Positions 1 to 12,125 are shown, numbered from the stretch's first letter. The stretch: 64,000 bases of DNA from Edolisoma coerulescens (GCA_013397115.1 VWZW01002585.1:2184457-2248456); one strand, 5' to 3'. Program-made: numbers and translations. The notes: generated from the letters alone by a model not told the origin.

Positions 1-2030
1 AAAATATGCGTGATAAGCTATGCAACGTTCTTCTACAATAACAACATTTATGTGTAAAGGAAAGACTATTAAAGAGAAAAAAATTTACTGACCAATGCAC
101 ACATTTTGAGATGCATTGAACATGCTGTATGGACAGTATACTCCAGCAGGTTTGCTCTTATAAACTGGGATAAGTTAGAGAGGCAGAATGGTTGGTACTT
201 ACACTGACACATTTTTTTAAAAAGAAATCTTTATGCTACTCTTAGCTGGATTGCTAAAAGTGCTTTTCTAAGGTGAGAATGTCAGCTGATGAAATTGGAA
301 TAGGCCAGTTTGCCAAATGTGATGCCTACTCTGAATTTTCCCAGGGTACTAACAGGAGTTTAATTTACATCTGTAGTGTGGTAGCAGACTCAACCCTTAT
401 GTGAGAGAGTGGTGATATTGGCTTCGGGGAGCTTGGAAAATGCTGAAGTTGGAACAGAAATTTCAGAGATACTTTCCTTAGGATTTGGTACTTTCCCTAG
501 ATTCCATCATGACCATTTGCCAAACCTGAATGCTGGAGTGCTCCCTACCAGGCAGCACAATGATGTATCTGTTAATCAATCAGTTGAAACCTGGTGATAG
601 TCAGGCATGGAGTAGTGCATCATGGTGAAAGCCAGACATGTACATGAACGTGAAAAAGGAAGTAACTGAAAAGTTTTAAAATAATCATTTGATTGATTAC
701 AGTTTAAGTTGTAAAGCTGCAAATGCTTTTGGAGGGAATTAAAGAAATTGGGAAGGGGAATAATATCAAATTGCCAGTATGAAGAATGATTATGTTAATA
801 CCTTGCTGAGCTTCCAAGCATACCCTGAGGGAGCTAAACGTTTACAGGATCCTGAGCAAGCTCTTTCAGCTAGGTGCTTATGTACAAGCACACACAAAAC
901 CCCCCAAAATAAAAAATCGACACAAGTATCTTCAACACAAGACTCAAAACTTCTCAGCACTTGCTGAACAGCACAGATGGAGAAGTTTCCAAGGGACTTG
1001 AATTGGGAAGCCTGAAGGGTAGAGGGCAGAAGTGGGAAAGTCTTGAGAAATTCAATGCAATATTTTTCTTTTGATTGAAGGTGAGTAAATATTCCTACCT
1101 CAGTTGTCTTAAAAATTTCTGCTAATTTTACCGCGTTTCTTTTGTCTGCTTTGGTGAATTTTTTCCTATATTCAGATGTGCGTATTACAAGCCATTACTT
1201 AGCTGACCACCCAAAGCTTTCTGCAGAGTCCATGGAAACAGACACTGACCTGTTCTGCTTCACATGCCTGCCCTCAGGTGGGATGTGCTGTGTCTAGCAC
1301 TCCCTGCTTCCCATCCTTGACTGTTGAGGGAGTCCACACATCTGTCATCCCTGTCCCACTGGGAAGATTTTCAGCTTTTATTTCGATAGCCTTTTGTTTG
1401 GATTCAGTTTAGTAATTTGGCCCAATTAAAGTAATCCTTTCAAGCAGGTGTTTATCTATATTAAAACAATGTCATAGGCTAAAGTTGTGCCACATTTCCT
1501 TTAACTCCTCTTCATTTCCATGTCTAATCTAGGTATAGATTCCTATTTTTACTGTCCAAGTATCATGAATGCCTTGTGAGGTGTTAATAAATAGCTCTAA
1601 TAGCTAGGCACAAACTTGCTTTTTCCACACAGCTTTAAAGTCACTGCAGGAGGCATGACAAAGAGTGGTGTGCCATATTGCCAATTTTTTACATCAAATA
1701 CAATCCCTTTTTAGGCAAAAGGCTGCATATTGAATGCATACAGGATCTTTGCCAGTGTTAGAAGTGACCCTGAGCAGCTGGTGAGAGAGATTTCGGCAGA
1801 AGCTTTGCTCAACCTTTTCAGCTCTGGGCTGGGGATGCTCAGTCCAGATGGAATCTGAAAACCATTCAGCTGCCAAACTCAAATAAGCCTTTAGTGGTCA
1901 TGTGTAAAACAGGACTTTTCTCTGTTCTGAGATTGTGTAAACTTTGGCATATTTTCCTGGAAACAGGAAAATTCAATACCCTTCCAAAACCAAACAAAGC
2001 TCCTTCTTAAAAGTGGGCAGCTTTATTTTT
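1..2030. other. Unique non-coding sequence
   Basis: No gene, RNA or mobile element is recognisable here. The sequence is AT-rich with stops in all frames, and the open frames are about 60 codons with no known domain. It could be intergenic or intronic. Confidence 0.5.
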
Positions 2031-2035
2031 ATATA

Positions 2036-2046
2036 TTTTTTTTTTT
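2036..2046. repeat. Short poly-T run
   Basis: An 11-base T homopolymer follows a TTTTTATATATT stretch. It lies about 30 bases before the larger T/G tract and may belong to the same low-complexity zone. Confidence 0.8.
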
Positions 2047-2078
2047 AGAGAGCAAAACTTATGACTGTATCACCATGA

Positions 2079-2222
2079 GAGTTTTAGGTTTTGGTTGGTT
2101 GGTTGATTTTTGTTTGGGTTTTGTTTAATTTTTTTTTTCTTGTTTGCTTGTTTGGGTTTTTTTGTTTGTTTTTGTTTTGTTGTTGTTTTTTGGTGTGTTT
2201 TTTGTTTGTTTGTTTGTTTTAT
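2079..2222 (+). repeat. T/G simple-repeat tract (GGTT)n and (TTTG)n
   Basis: About 140 bases are almost wholly T and G on the plus strand, with very few A or C. The tract begins with GGTT repeats, continues as T-runs split by G or GGG, and ends with four TTTG-type units. The open frames read across it (Phe/Leu/Val-rich on plus, Lys/Asn/Gln-rich on minus) are products of base composition. Birds often carry imperfect T/G low-complexity tracts like this. It could have grown from a retroelement tail by slippage, but no element is visible on either side. Confidence 0.85.
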
Positions 2223-2229
2223 GTACAAC

Positions 2230-4435
2230 AAAAAAGTTGTATGATTTTGTTGGGAATTTTCCAAAATTCACCCTGAGGCAGATGTCCATCAGGAAATTTC
2301 CATGGCCCAGATAGACTCGCAAAGCAGGTTCCACAAAAGGACATTTGGGATATAGGCAGCGCAGCAAGCACTGTTCATACTATGGTGATATTGTCTCTGG
2401 AGATGCATGGATCATCTATTATAAGGTTTTCCTAGAGAACCATGAGAGCCATGCTTGAGTTTCATTCTGCAAGATGCAGGTTCACATAGGAAAGAGGGCT
2501 TTGAAGGCTTTCTGCTATATACACAGCCATCGCTGTGTGCCAGCATGCCCTGTGTAAGTACTAGGCTCTCCTGCTGGGATCTTCCAAACCAATCCTGATC
2601 TTTTAAAAATGTGCAAGTTGTAAATGCAGACACACAGGAACACCCCTAAAAGAACGATCCTTAGCAGATCTTGAGGCAGCTGGTGTTTATAAATGTTTTA
2701 TGTATCTCAGTGCACTGACACAGACTAGACCTTTGTGTGCCACCTGGAGCTGAATGGGAAAGCTGCTTGTGTGATGCAGTTTTGTTGCCATCCTGGATGA
2801 GACAGATGGGCATCCCTGTGCCGTGCTGACAGTCTGGATTGCACCCACAGGTGTGCAGGGCTTAACGAGGAGCTGCCCTGGGCTTGCAATGGGAGCTGGG
2901 CAGCCAGAGGATAGACCTGGTTGTGCTGCTGAGCTGCTTTCTCTTTGTGCATGTTGGCTTGTGGATCTGGGGTTACCCTGCAGACAGCTGGGCCAGTGTG
3001 CGAGGATTTGAGTGCCAGTGGTCCTAACAGAGTTCTGGAAATGAGAGGAAACCCTTTTGTTAGGCTGGAGCAGGAGTCTTCCCATTGGGGTATTGCTTCC
3101 AGGACAAGAAAACACTTGGTCTGATCATGCAGTGCAGAATTCCATGCAGTCAAACCCTGAGATTTCTCAGGGTCTATTTAAGGGCATGTGCTTACAAATA
3201 AGGAATAGGGAGATATTGTCTCTAGGGCCTGTCTCTTACCCCTTCTCTTCCATAAAACACATTTCTTGAAGCAAAATATATGCATTATAAATGTCTTCTG
3301 GCTGTCTTGCTATGCTTTTTTTATCTTTTTCTTCTTTGTGTACGGTTATACCAGTTTCCTGCACTCAGGGGACAATGATCTGCCTGAAAATTATTTGACT
3401 GCTCAGGAGAGACAGTCAGACTGTCTGGTGGGGAAATGATGACAGTGTCTAGAAGGAAGAGGTATGTTTTTCTATCTATACAATTACCAAATCTATTTTT
3501 TAGGAGAAATAGGAAGTAAAAGCTTAAGCCAGGATCTGCCTTCATGATCACCAAGTGCAAGTCCAAGCACTATGTACACTCTTGGGCATGGGCTGGCCCT
3601 GCTGGCAGGCACCTGCTGTGAGCTGACTTAGAAACTCTGGGCATTTCTGGTGGTGCTTGCCATGACCAGGAGCCTTGCTCCTGTGGTAGCCAAGCCTGTG
3701 CTGCTCACAGATCTGTGGTGTCCAATCTCAAAGGACGTATCAAGGGTCTCCCTTGGCACTCAGCGTAGAGACTCAATGTGGCTAGTGCCTACTAACTTCA
3801 AGAGAAGTGCTCCAAAATGATTTACTCGTTGATTCTTCACCCTCTCACTGATTCATTTTAAATTTTGTCAGAATTATTTTATTGGTTCATGTTTGACTTT
3901 TTGTATTTTTTTTCTTTCCTGTAGAAAATCAGTTTTTATCTATGTTTGATTGCTACCAGGGTGGCATTGGCACCTGAATGTAAACAATCTCACATGTCCC
4001 AGAGGCAGTTTTGTGGTATATGTCCCTATTAAACAGTCTGCAACAAGACAAGAAATTTGAAAAAGGCAATTGTAACTTGAAGCAAATATCAGCCTAATTA
4101 TTTGTGATAACTTCTGTCATGTATTTAAGGCAAGCCCCTGGAATAAGACAACTTTCTTTCTTTCCCCTCATACAGTTCTTTTGATAATCTTGACCCCTGT
4201 GGTCAGAATCAATGCACTGAAATCCCACGAAAAACATGGAAAGAAACATGAACTTAAAATTTCATTCTATCACTGAGATTCTCCTGTAGATTGACTTCTA
4301 AAGACATTTTCCTTTAGGCTGGTAACACCTAAAAATAGTGAAGGTTTTATAGTAAATCTCCCCTCTATGGGTTTATATCCATTGACTCACTGAAGCTTCA
4401 ATCCGAAATGGTAGGGTTTTGAAAGCTTTTTATAA
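2230..4435. other. Unique sequence with mildly GC-richer stretch
   Basis: No recognised gene. Overlapping open frames of up to 142 codons lie on both strands between about 2690 and 3150, where GC is somewhat higher (around 50%). They are low-complexity in character and match no family I know. Both minus-strand 142-codon frames cover the same bases in different phases, which argues against coding. A 17-base palindrome lies at 3410-3426. Confidence 0.45.
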
Positions 4436-4439
4436 TGTA

Positions 4440-4830
4440 AAGGAGGCCATGCAGTTTTATTGCCACTACCCAGCGAAGCGTGGTTCCATCAGAGCCTTTT
4501 ATCAGGAGTTTACAAGTGCAGCATTACAAATGAGTTTGCTGGCAGGGAGCTGACCCCTCACTGAGGAAGGAAGAGACTGGTTGTATAATTCAAAACATCG
4601 ACGTCTGGCCTTCTGGGATTTCCACCTGAAAAAAGGCTCTGTATGAAAGGGCTCGGGGCGGATAAGGGTGGTACATGCCGAGCGGCGAGCCCTGCCTGGC
4701 GAGCGAAGCTCCGTCAGCGCTCGCTTCATCAGAGCCACCAGACCTCTGCACCATGCTTGGAAGTTTTGCCTTAATAAGCTGTGATTTCAAGCGAGGACTT
4801 GCTAGTCATTTAAAAGTCATCACAGACCAC
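4440..4830. promoter_or_regulatory. Possible conserved regulatory block with CpG cluster
   Basis: The block is non-repetitive. Its core at 4650-4730 holds about ten CpG dinucleotides, while flanking sequence has almost none. Within the core, GCGAGCG at 4699-4705 is matched by its inverse CGCTCGC at 4718-4724 across a 12-base spacer. CpG survival in a CpG-depleted background suggests an unmethylated element such as an enhancer or minor promoter. The same bases could be an unrecognised exon, since minus frames at 4502-4738 and 4590-4790 and a plus frame at 4675-4890 are open, but none shows a domain. The regulatory reading is inference. Confidence 0.3.
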
Positions 4831-4869
4831 TTGCCATGCAGGGATGGGAAATGGCACGGCCACAGCTGT

Positions 4870-7290
4870 GCCAGGGTCTGCCTGTGCTGATAAGCCTTGC
4901 TCAAACCCAGGGCTCGGTAGCTCAGCAGGCACCATGGGTCTGTGGTGATCAGATCTCTGCTAGCTCAGGCACCTCTGCTCCAGCTCCCCTGGCACTGCTG
5001 TCACCCTGCCTGCCTTCACCAGTCCCTCTTCCTTAGACTCCTCTTGGCACCATCAGTGCAATGGTGCCAAGTCCTGCACAGGACTAGGGGGCAGAGTAAT
5101 TGATTTTTCAGTTCTCTGGGAGTTGTGAGAAAGTGTATGTGTGTGTGTACGAGGTGGATGGAGCATTTGAATTTGAATGGGAACATTGGAAAAGGGGTTT
5201 TAGTGTGTTCAAAGTGGAAGGACATGCTGAAATGAGCAGTAGTTGTAGCGAGGAAGTTTGAAAATGTCAAAAAAAACTGTTGACTTTTGAAACCTCTGAA
5301 ATTTATTTTTATGGAGTTGAAGGAGACAACTTGAATTTAAAGGTTCTAGGGACATTACTAAATTTATGCTTTTGGTGGGGAAAATATGGATGTGAAAAAT
5401 ATCATCCAGTTCTGTTTGGAAATGTAAAAAGAAAGAAAAATATGGCCATTACAAAGGCCTGTCATTAGAAACAAATGTCCTTCTGGTACATGACACAGAT
5501 ATAGGAAGAGGAAAAATTAAGACCAGACAGCCTGATTGAAAAATAGTGGTGTCAGATGTGGGCTAACTGCTAATAGTGAAAAATGCAGGCCGAGGGAAAC
5601 AGTTATTCTAATTTTTTTTTCCACCTACTTTGTCCTGATGTAAAGGATTACAATGAACTGAAAATTGAGTATCAGATCCTCAAGGGTAGAAGAGCCAACA
5701 TATCTGTTTGTAGGGCACATATGAGTAATGTACAAGGATTTGGAGGTAACCCATTTATCCAAGAGAAGGTCTTCTAATGCCCGCACAAAGCAGCCTTCTG
5801 TGTTTCAAGGTTTCATGAAAAGAATTATAACTGCATTAAAACCTCGGCCAGGATTTAGCTAGGAGCTCCCACGTGGCTTCCTGTCTGCTTGGAACCTGCC
5901 TGTGGAGGAAGGTTTGCTGTGCCCTCACAATATGTGGCTTTTGGGCTCCAGTGCAGCAGCCAGACACTGAGGGCATCAGAGTTCAATCTGCTGCTGTCTT
6001 ATCATTAATAAAGACCCTGTGGGTCTGGAGAAAATACAGTAGCATCAAGTGATAATAATTTCTTTCCAATATGAAGTTGGAACATTCCAACATTCTAGTT
6101 CATTTGAACATCAATTTTCTTTTTAAAGTAACTTACCATTTTATCTTTTTTTTTCTCAAAATCTACCCTGAGCCGTGTCTTTCTTGAGCTTTTAAAGGCA
6201 GTATGGGTATCCTAAGGAGCAGAAATAAAATGGTTTGACAGGGTCACATGGATGTTAAAGAATATAAGGCTTGATTAAAAAATTGTATTTATTTTTACAG
6301 TCTTTTAATGACACTTTTTTTCAGTGTTCAAGGATGTCTGGTCACTTTGTATTTGTGTGTTTCTACGTTTCTATGAGTTGAACAGTATGTGTGAAGCAAG
6401 CCTGAGTGTGGCACACAACTGACTGAATAGCAATTTCTGTGTAATTCTCCCTGTGCATGAGGCGGGGATTTCTCATTTCATACATCACTAGAAACTTGCT
6501 GCTGCAAATCTGTGAATACAGATAACCATATCCTGCCTTTAATGCTCATTAACACTTAGAATTTACAAAATTTCCTCCCAGATTAGGCTCTCTAAGGAGC
6601 AAAGTGTTTCTAGCCTTTGCATTCCTGATGGGAACTGCTTTGGATACAACCAAGGTGTTTGGTCAAAGCAGCTTTCTTCACATTATTGTTTGCAGACAGA
6701 CAACAGCCCAAAGAGCCTCTGTGGCAGTTCCACCTTCAACAAGAATCCTGGGCTGGGATTCGAACAAGGAATTTCTTTTTTGCTCTTTGCATAAAATAGA
6801 TCCTCATTAGCATCACCTTGAGATTTACAGAATCTAATCTTGCAGAAAGCAAAAGCAGCTTTTATTCACCGTCCATTTTAGACCACAGCACCTGTGGCCA
6901 GCACTGATCATCTGCTCCTTCCCCAGCTCCTGGAGCCTTGAGTTGCTTCACGCCATTGTAGTTGCATTGATCTGCCTGTGTCTGCCCCAGCCCTGGCACA
7001 TGTCACCGGCAGGGAGCATTTGGTAGATTTTCTGTTTCTTGTAGAACCTGTCTGTTACATGCATTTTGGTATAGCCTGGGAAGCTGTCCCTGGGCGGGGA
7101 TTTTGTCTGTTTCTTGGGAAATGTCCCCAAGATATTTTGCTGTTTGGCACTATGTGGGTCAGAAGCAATCTGGTCTTCTAGATGATCTCAGTTCAAATGA
7201 AGTTTTATTTTTGCACAGTGAAAATGTTTTGTTTTGGCTTTGGCTTGGTTTTTTTTCAGTATTTTTTAGTTAAATGATCAGTCCTAATAC
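4870..7290. other. Unique non-coding sequence
   Basis: No gene or mobile element is recognised. A short GT microsatellite sits at 5133-5149. The stretch around 5860-6010 and another around 6880-7180 are a little GC-richer and non-repetitive, but no splice-bounded coding frame can be defined in them. Confidence 0.45.
5133..5149 (+). repeat. (GT)n microsatellite, short and interrupted
   Basis: GT dinucleotides run from 5133 to 5149 with one interruption (GTGTAT then GTGTGTGTGT). The run is too short to be strongly polymorphic. Confidence 0.8.
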
Positions 7291-7683
7291 TCCATTCTTT
7301 CAGCTGAGTTCCTCTACATCAGGCTGTCTTCTGCCATTAGTTGCAACCAAGGCCTTCCTTAATTTTTTTCTAGGCTTCTCTGACTTGAGTGTCAGCTGGT
7401 CCTGCAACAGACCAGTTTCATAATTCTCCTGGGGCAGTAACATTTTCCGAAACATGGTATTATAGCCAGGCATTTTTTGTAAGCATCCTTTAACTATTTC
7501 TCCCTCCTCTGGCAATGGCTTCTACTCTGTGTTCTAGCTCTGAATGAATTAATTTGCCATGCTGGATTGACCTAATTGAGCTGTCCTTGGAAACATCAGC
7601 TTGTTTCTCTCCTAACAATCCTGTTCTGCATTGGTCACTTCATCTCGCACTAACCAAGATTTCAATTCAGGTATTTCTGGCTT

Positions 7684-8031
7684 TTAATAAATGGGGATTA
7701 AGGGAGGAGTAAGAAGTCGTTGATTCATGCTGTATGATGTCCAATAGGCCCCTTCTGGGACTAATTTAGCAGGAATGCTGGTTGCTGTCTGCCTACTATC
7801 CAGGGAGACACTCACTTCGAGGTGTGGAGAAGCCCACTCAGATCCTTTTGCATGGGTCAGCCTTGCAAACCCTTCAGGAAGGGGCGGGGGAGGGGATGCA
7901 GTACCTTCCAATGGGAACCTGTAAATAAGATTATGCCCTAAGGACTGCACTGCTTTACTTTTGTGTTTGTTCCTGGGATTTTTTGACTGTTTTGGAGAAC
8001 TAATATAATTTCTATTTACCCAGCCATACAT
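7684..8031 (-). other. Unassigned minus-strand open frame, 115 codons
   Basis: The frame starts at an ATG at 8031 and ends at the stop by 7684. The predicted product is basic at its N-terminus, has a run of four prolines near residue 50, and has no signal peptide, membrane span or catalytic motif that I can identify. The DNA further along the minus strand (7300-7680) holds a second open frame of 71 codons separated by stops. Together they could be the remnant of a mobile element or a decayed exon, or simply chance. I do not recognise the product, and codon use alone cannot decide. Confidence 0.15.
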
Positions 8032-8034
8032 AAT

Positions 8035-11000
8035 TGTCTGCTATGCTTTTTCCTTATTGTATCTTTATGTGGGAGAACATTGATATTTTTGTCCCAGCTG
8101 TAAAATCATGAGATTAAATGATAGCTTGATATTGGAGCTTTTTGCATTTTGAAGGGTCATATAAAAATCCTTGAGAAACAAGAATTGGTACTATATTTGA
8201 TTTCTAGTCAAAATGGATCTCAACTAATGAAAATGGATGCTTTAAAACATTTTTTTTTCCTCAAAACTATGAAAGCACTTCAGCTATTTTTTAAGTGCAT
8301 TTGAAATTTAAAGTCCAAACTTCTTCTCTTACCTCATGAAAATGCATGCTAGGAATCCTTAATCCAATTTTTTTAAAAGACTTATTTTCTTAATTTAAAA
8401 GGGCAGACGCCACACAGGGGAGATGCGCAAAGAGGAGTCTGGAGAACTACACATTTCTCTAGTGCTTGCATTGATTATGTCATTTCAGATGAGGTATCTT
8501 GTGCTTCAGTTCTCCCCATCTACGATCAGAGTTAATGTTTACTTTATTAAGAAACCTTGATTTAACTTCAGAATCTCATATCCCTATTATGTTATTGCTT
8601 GCTATAAATCAAGTTAATGCACTTGAAAGGGCTCATATGCATGCAAGAGATTACAAAAGTGCTGCTCACATGGTCCAAATGAAACACATTAGCAATATAT
8701 ATACTTTTCCCTGTAGTGTGGCAGAATGTGGAGGCGTTTGCAGGATCAGTACTTTATAATGGAAAAGTACACAGCTTTATATTCTGTCAGGAAAGTTTTT
8801 ACTCTGCTGTACATGACATGGCTCAGAAGGACACCAGACACTTTGAAAGTCTGTTAAATTTAAATGGCTAAAGAGAATGGCGAGAGAATGCATTATTATT
8901 ACTTGGAAAAGAGCCACATCATCACATGATGTCTTGCAATTAGCAAAATAAAAACCAAGCTCCTGCCCTTGAGAGAAGGTAAGATGGGACATCAGTTCAT
9001 ACTGAGGAGAGATGGCTTCTAATTGGAAGGTGGGCAGAGGACTGCCTCACAATGTGAACGAGCTTTAAAGATTTCAGAAGGCTTTATGTATGAGGGATAA
9101 AAGAAATGGAATAGGTCTTGATTGTACGATGAGATATTTAAGTTCCTCCTAAGTTTGACTTCATTCTAACGCACAGTAGTGTAGTAGGTGGCTGAGTACA
9201 GCAGAATCTCCATCTCTGGAGAACTTCAGGTACAAGGTAAACAAACTTCTGTTTGTTTTAATATAATTAATAGTTTATATCCCATCCTTGTGTGTGCTTG
9301 GCAATCTCTTAGGGTCTTTGCCTGCCAACTTTTTTATAATCTTATGAAATGTGAATGCCTGCTTCATGCATGCTTCTTCGGGCTATAATTTCTTCTGGTT
9401 CTGTGAAGACTTTGTGCTGTTTCTCCTCACACTGCCAGAGACAACTTTCAGATTTGAATACTTGCTAAAATTTCAGTTTACTTAGCAGAGTGCTAAACAT
9501 GCTATCTGACAGCCAAAAACCCCCTCATTTCAGTAAAATCAAAGATATTTTGCTTTAAATGTTGAATGTAGGGCTGCTTCAGTGAAGTTTCACAGTTTTA
9601 TACCACAAAACCCAAAATCTTTATGTGTGGTGCTATTTGCCATGTGAGTGATAGACGCAAGGAGAACACGAACTCTACCCTGGCACAAGCTACTCTTTAC
9701 TGTCAAACTTCATTCGATTACAAAGGAGAGTTTCCTGTGCAGCAACAGACACAGATGAATTTCCTTTAGACCTGCTGGCATTGCTTGCATCAGCTGCATT
9801 CCTGCCTCCCCAGAGATTCAACCATTCACCATTTTACCCCAGCTCCCATCTCCACTGAACTTCATTACAGAAAATTTGAAGTTCTTAAGTAAATTACAAG
9901 AACACAGTAAAGCAACAAGAAAATAAATCCTTCCATTTGACTCTGCCTTGGGTACAAATCTCCATCCCAAAACTGTTTCTGTACGTAGAGCATTACAGCA
10001 CATTACTATCATTACTCTGAATTTGCCTGTCTCCAAACACCAATTTTGACAGTTGTTCAACAAATCTTTATTTTCTTATTTTTGGTGGTCCCACTGCAGC
10101 ACGGAATATAACTAGGATAATTTAACCCTCTGCTTATGATACACATGAGTGTATAGGAGGGCTCAGTCCAGGCTGATGTGCTGGCTTGTGTTGCATGATG
10201 TTAATTGGTGGCTTAATCTTATTCCTTTGCCTTAGCTTTTGTCCTTGTGGATGTTGGAAAAATAATATTTTTAAAAATGCATTTTCTTAATAATAATGTC
10301 ACTTTGGGTCTCATGACTTATTTCAGGGCTCATTTGGCATTATATTTAGATAAGAACTCCTGCAGAATACTGAGAGGTCATTTTGGAAGAAACTGCCATA
10401 AACAGTTGTGATGAGAAAACTGACATTCATGGGAATTCACTAAATAAAGTGACTGGAGAAGTCATCTAATATCTCCATGAAGCTGTGATGACCTTTTTTT
10501 TGTCATTTTTTGCTATTTAAAAGTTTTATCTTGTCTATTATTGCCCAGTTGCTTCCATTTGGCTACAGATTCTTCATATTCATAACCTGCTTTAAGCTAG
10601 TGGAAGATTAAAGCTTCTCTTCCTTACAGGAATGGGTAAAATGAGTTTTTATAGTTTTGACTAAATCTAATCCATAGTCACATTTTAGTTCTATGAAATT
10701 TACCTCTTGATGCTCTTTTGGGGTGTTCTTCGCTTTCTAAGAAAGTTTTCTCAGAGTGCATGTCTATACCTAAGGTTCCCTATATTCTGAAATACTCCTG
10801 GGTATTCTGGAACGAGTGTATAAAAACACAAATATTCTGAGTTCGTTGTTTTCAATCCAGAACAGAAACAACATTCAAGTTCTGTTCACAATGGTTGCTA
10901 ATTTCTTGCTTTAGAAGTTTGTCTGTACCATGCAATTACCTGTAAAAGTTGTTGCAGGATAAGTGTATTGAGTGATGACTGTTCTAGAACAGCTCCCCTG

Positions 11001-11803
11001 TAAATGCTCTTCCTGTCTCCATGTGGGAGAGATTCTGCAGTAGCTGCTGTGTTGTCCCCCATTATTCTCCTTTAATCTGGATTAATTGTGTTTTATACAT
11101 GAGTCAAAAATGCAGTTTGTATATTCAGGCTGAATTTTTTGGTTTCATTGACTTCAGTGCCAGCTTGTGACAACTGAGAATCTTTGAAATATTTCTTCAT
11201 AGTGTTAAATGCAAAAGGTATGGAAATAAGCCAAAATCCTCAGTTGGATAGTTGAGGTCTTCTCACATCTGGCTTCTGAAATGTGAGTCAGAAACCACAT
11301 TTCACAGGTGCTGCTATACTCCTTATGGTTTGAAGCAGAACTCTCAAAGGAGAGTTCTGGTCAGGGCTTTGGCTATGACCTAGAAAGATAAACCTTAATG
11401 TTTTGTTTTGGACTTTCTCCCGAAAGTCCTGTGGTAACAGACTACTTTGATGATTCTATAATGCAATAATCCAGAACTAGTGAAAGAGGAATAATCCTGT
11501 ACCTTTGCCTTCTCTGTCCAGCTTGCAGCTATTTCCCACAGAGAGCTCCTGGACTCTTATTTTTTTTGGCCTTTATGCATTGTGAGCATCTCACAATAGG
11601 CACATAAAGTGTCCAAAGGTGTTTGGTCATGGGAAGCCATTCTGCGTTCAACTCTGTCACAGAAGGGACACAAAGATACATAAACACAGTTATAGAAAGA
11701 CTCATATATCTTCACTTTTTGTTATGAGTTCATTCTGATGCAACATCTTCCTCCCTCTCTCTATGCCACCTCCTTCCCCCCAAAATTCAAGCTGAAAAAT
11801 GTT
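8035..11803. other. Unique AT-rich non-coding sequence
   Basis: No gene, RNA or transposon is recognised. The stretch from 8560 to 8760 is non-repetitive and contains phased ATGCAT and TTAATGCA-like words that could bind POU or homeodomain factors. A perfect 10-bp inverted repeat with a 4-base loop lies at 11336-11359. Confidence 0.45.
11336..11359. repeat. Short perfect inverted repeat (10-bp arms, 4-base loop)
   Basis: CAGAACTCTC at 11336-11345 is mirrored by GAGAGTTCTG at 11350-11359 around the loop AAAG. It could fold as a small hairpin in RNA or single-stranded DNA. No U-run follows, and no longer stem supports a microRNA precursor. Confidence 0.6.
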
Positions 11804-12125
11804 TCATAGAATCATAGAATGATTTGGGTTGGAAGGGACTTTAAAGATCATTTCATTCAGATTCACCTACCGTGGAGAGGGACACATTCCACTAGCCCAG
11901 GTTGCTCAGAGCCTCATGCAGCCTGGCCTTGAAAAATTCCAGGGATGGGGCATCCACAACTTCTCTGGGCAACCTGTTCCAGACAGGTTGTTCACCACCC
12001 TCAATGTAAAGAATTTCTTCCTAATATCCAGTCTAAATCTAAATCTAACGTCTTTCATCATAAAGCTATTCCCCATTGTCCTACCACCGCTTGCCCTTGC
12101 AAGGGCAAGCATTTGGCTTTCCCAT
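11804..12125 (-). mobile_element. CR1 LINE 3' fragment, minus strand
   Basis: The plus strand begins with two copies of the octamer ATAGAATC and then a GGTTGGAAGGGAC motif. This is the reverse complement of the standard CR1 3' end, so the element runs on the minus strand. It continues through the familiar 3' region (CACTAGCCCAGGTTGCTC, CTTCTCTGGGCAACCTGTTCC, AATTTCTTCCTAATATCC) and is 5'-truncated near 12125. Only the end of ORF2 and the 3' untranslated region are present, so it cannot move itself. The distal edge has been rearranged into a 22-bp palindrome. Confidence 0.92.
12089..12110. repeat. 22-bp perfect palindrome at the CR1 edge
   Basis: GCTTGCCCTTG at 12089-12099 is followed immediately by its exact reverse complement CAAGGGCAAGC at 12100-12110. 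Related CR1 copies have a TGCCCTTG-like word here but not, as I recall the consensus, the mirrored half. The second half therefore probably arose after insertion, by hairpin-templated synthesis or local inversion. Confidence 0.85.

Noticed and set aside
2070..2367. Lys/Asn/Gln-rich and Phe/Leu-rich open frames
   Set aside because: They are translations of the T/G simple repeat.
2687..3153. Overlapping 142-codon minus-strand frames
   Set aside because: Two phases of the same bases are both open, which reflects composition; no domain, start context or splice structure supports coding.
4908..4935. GGCTCGGTAGCTCAGCAGGC, like the start of a tRNA
   Set aside because: No B-box or anticodon arm follows, so this is a chance match to the A-box.
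6755..6765. Sequence GGGATTCGAAC, a reverse-complemented tRNA B-box-like word
   Set aside because: The T-arm stem does not pair, no A-box follows at the right distance, and no acceptor stem can be drawn.
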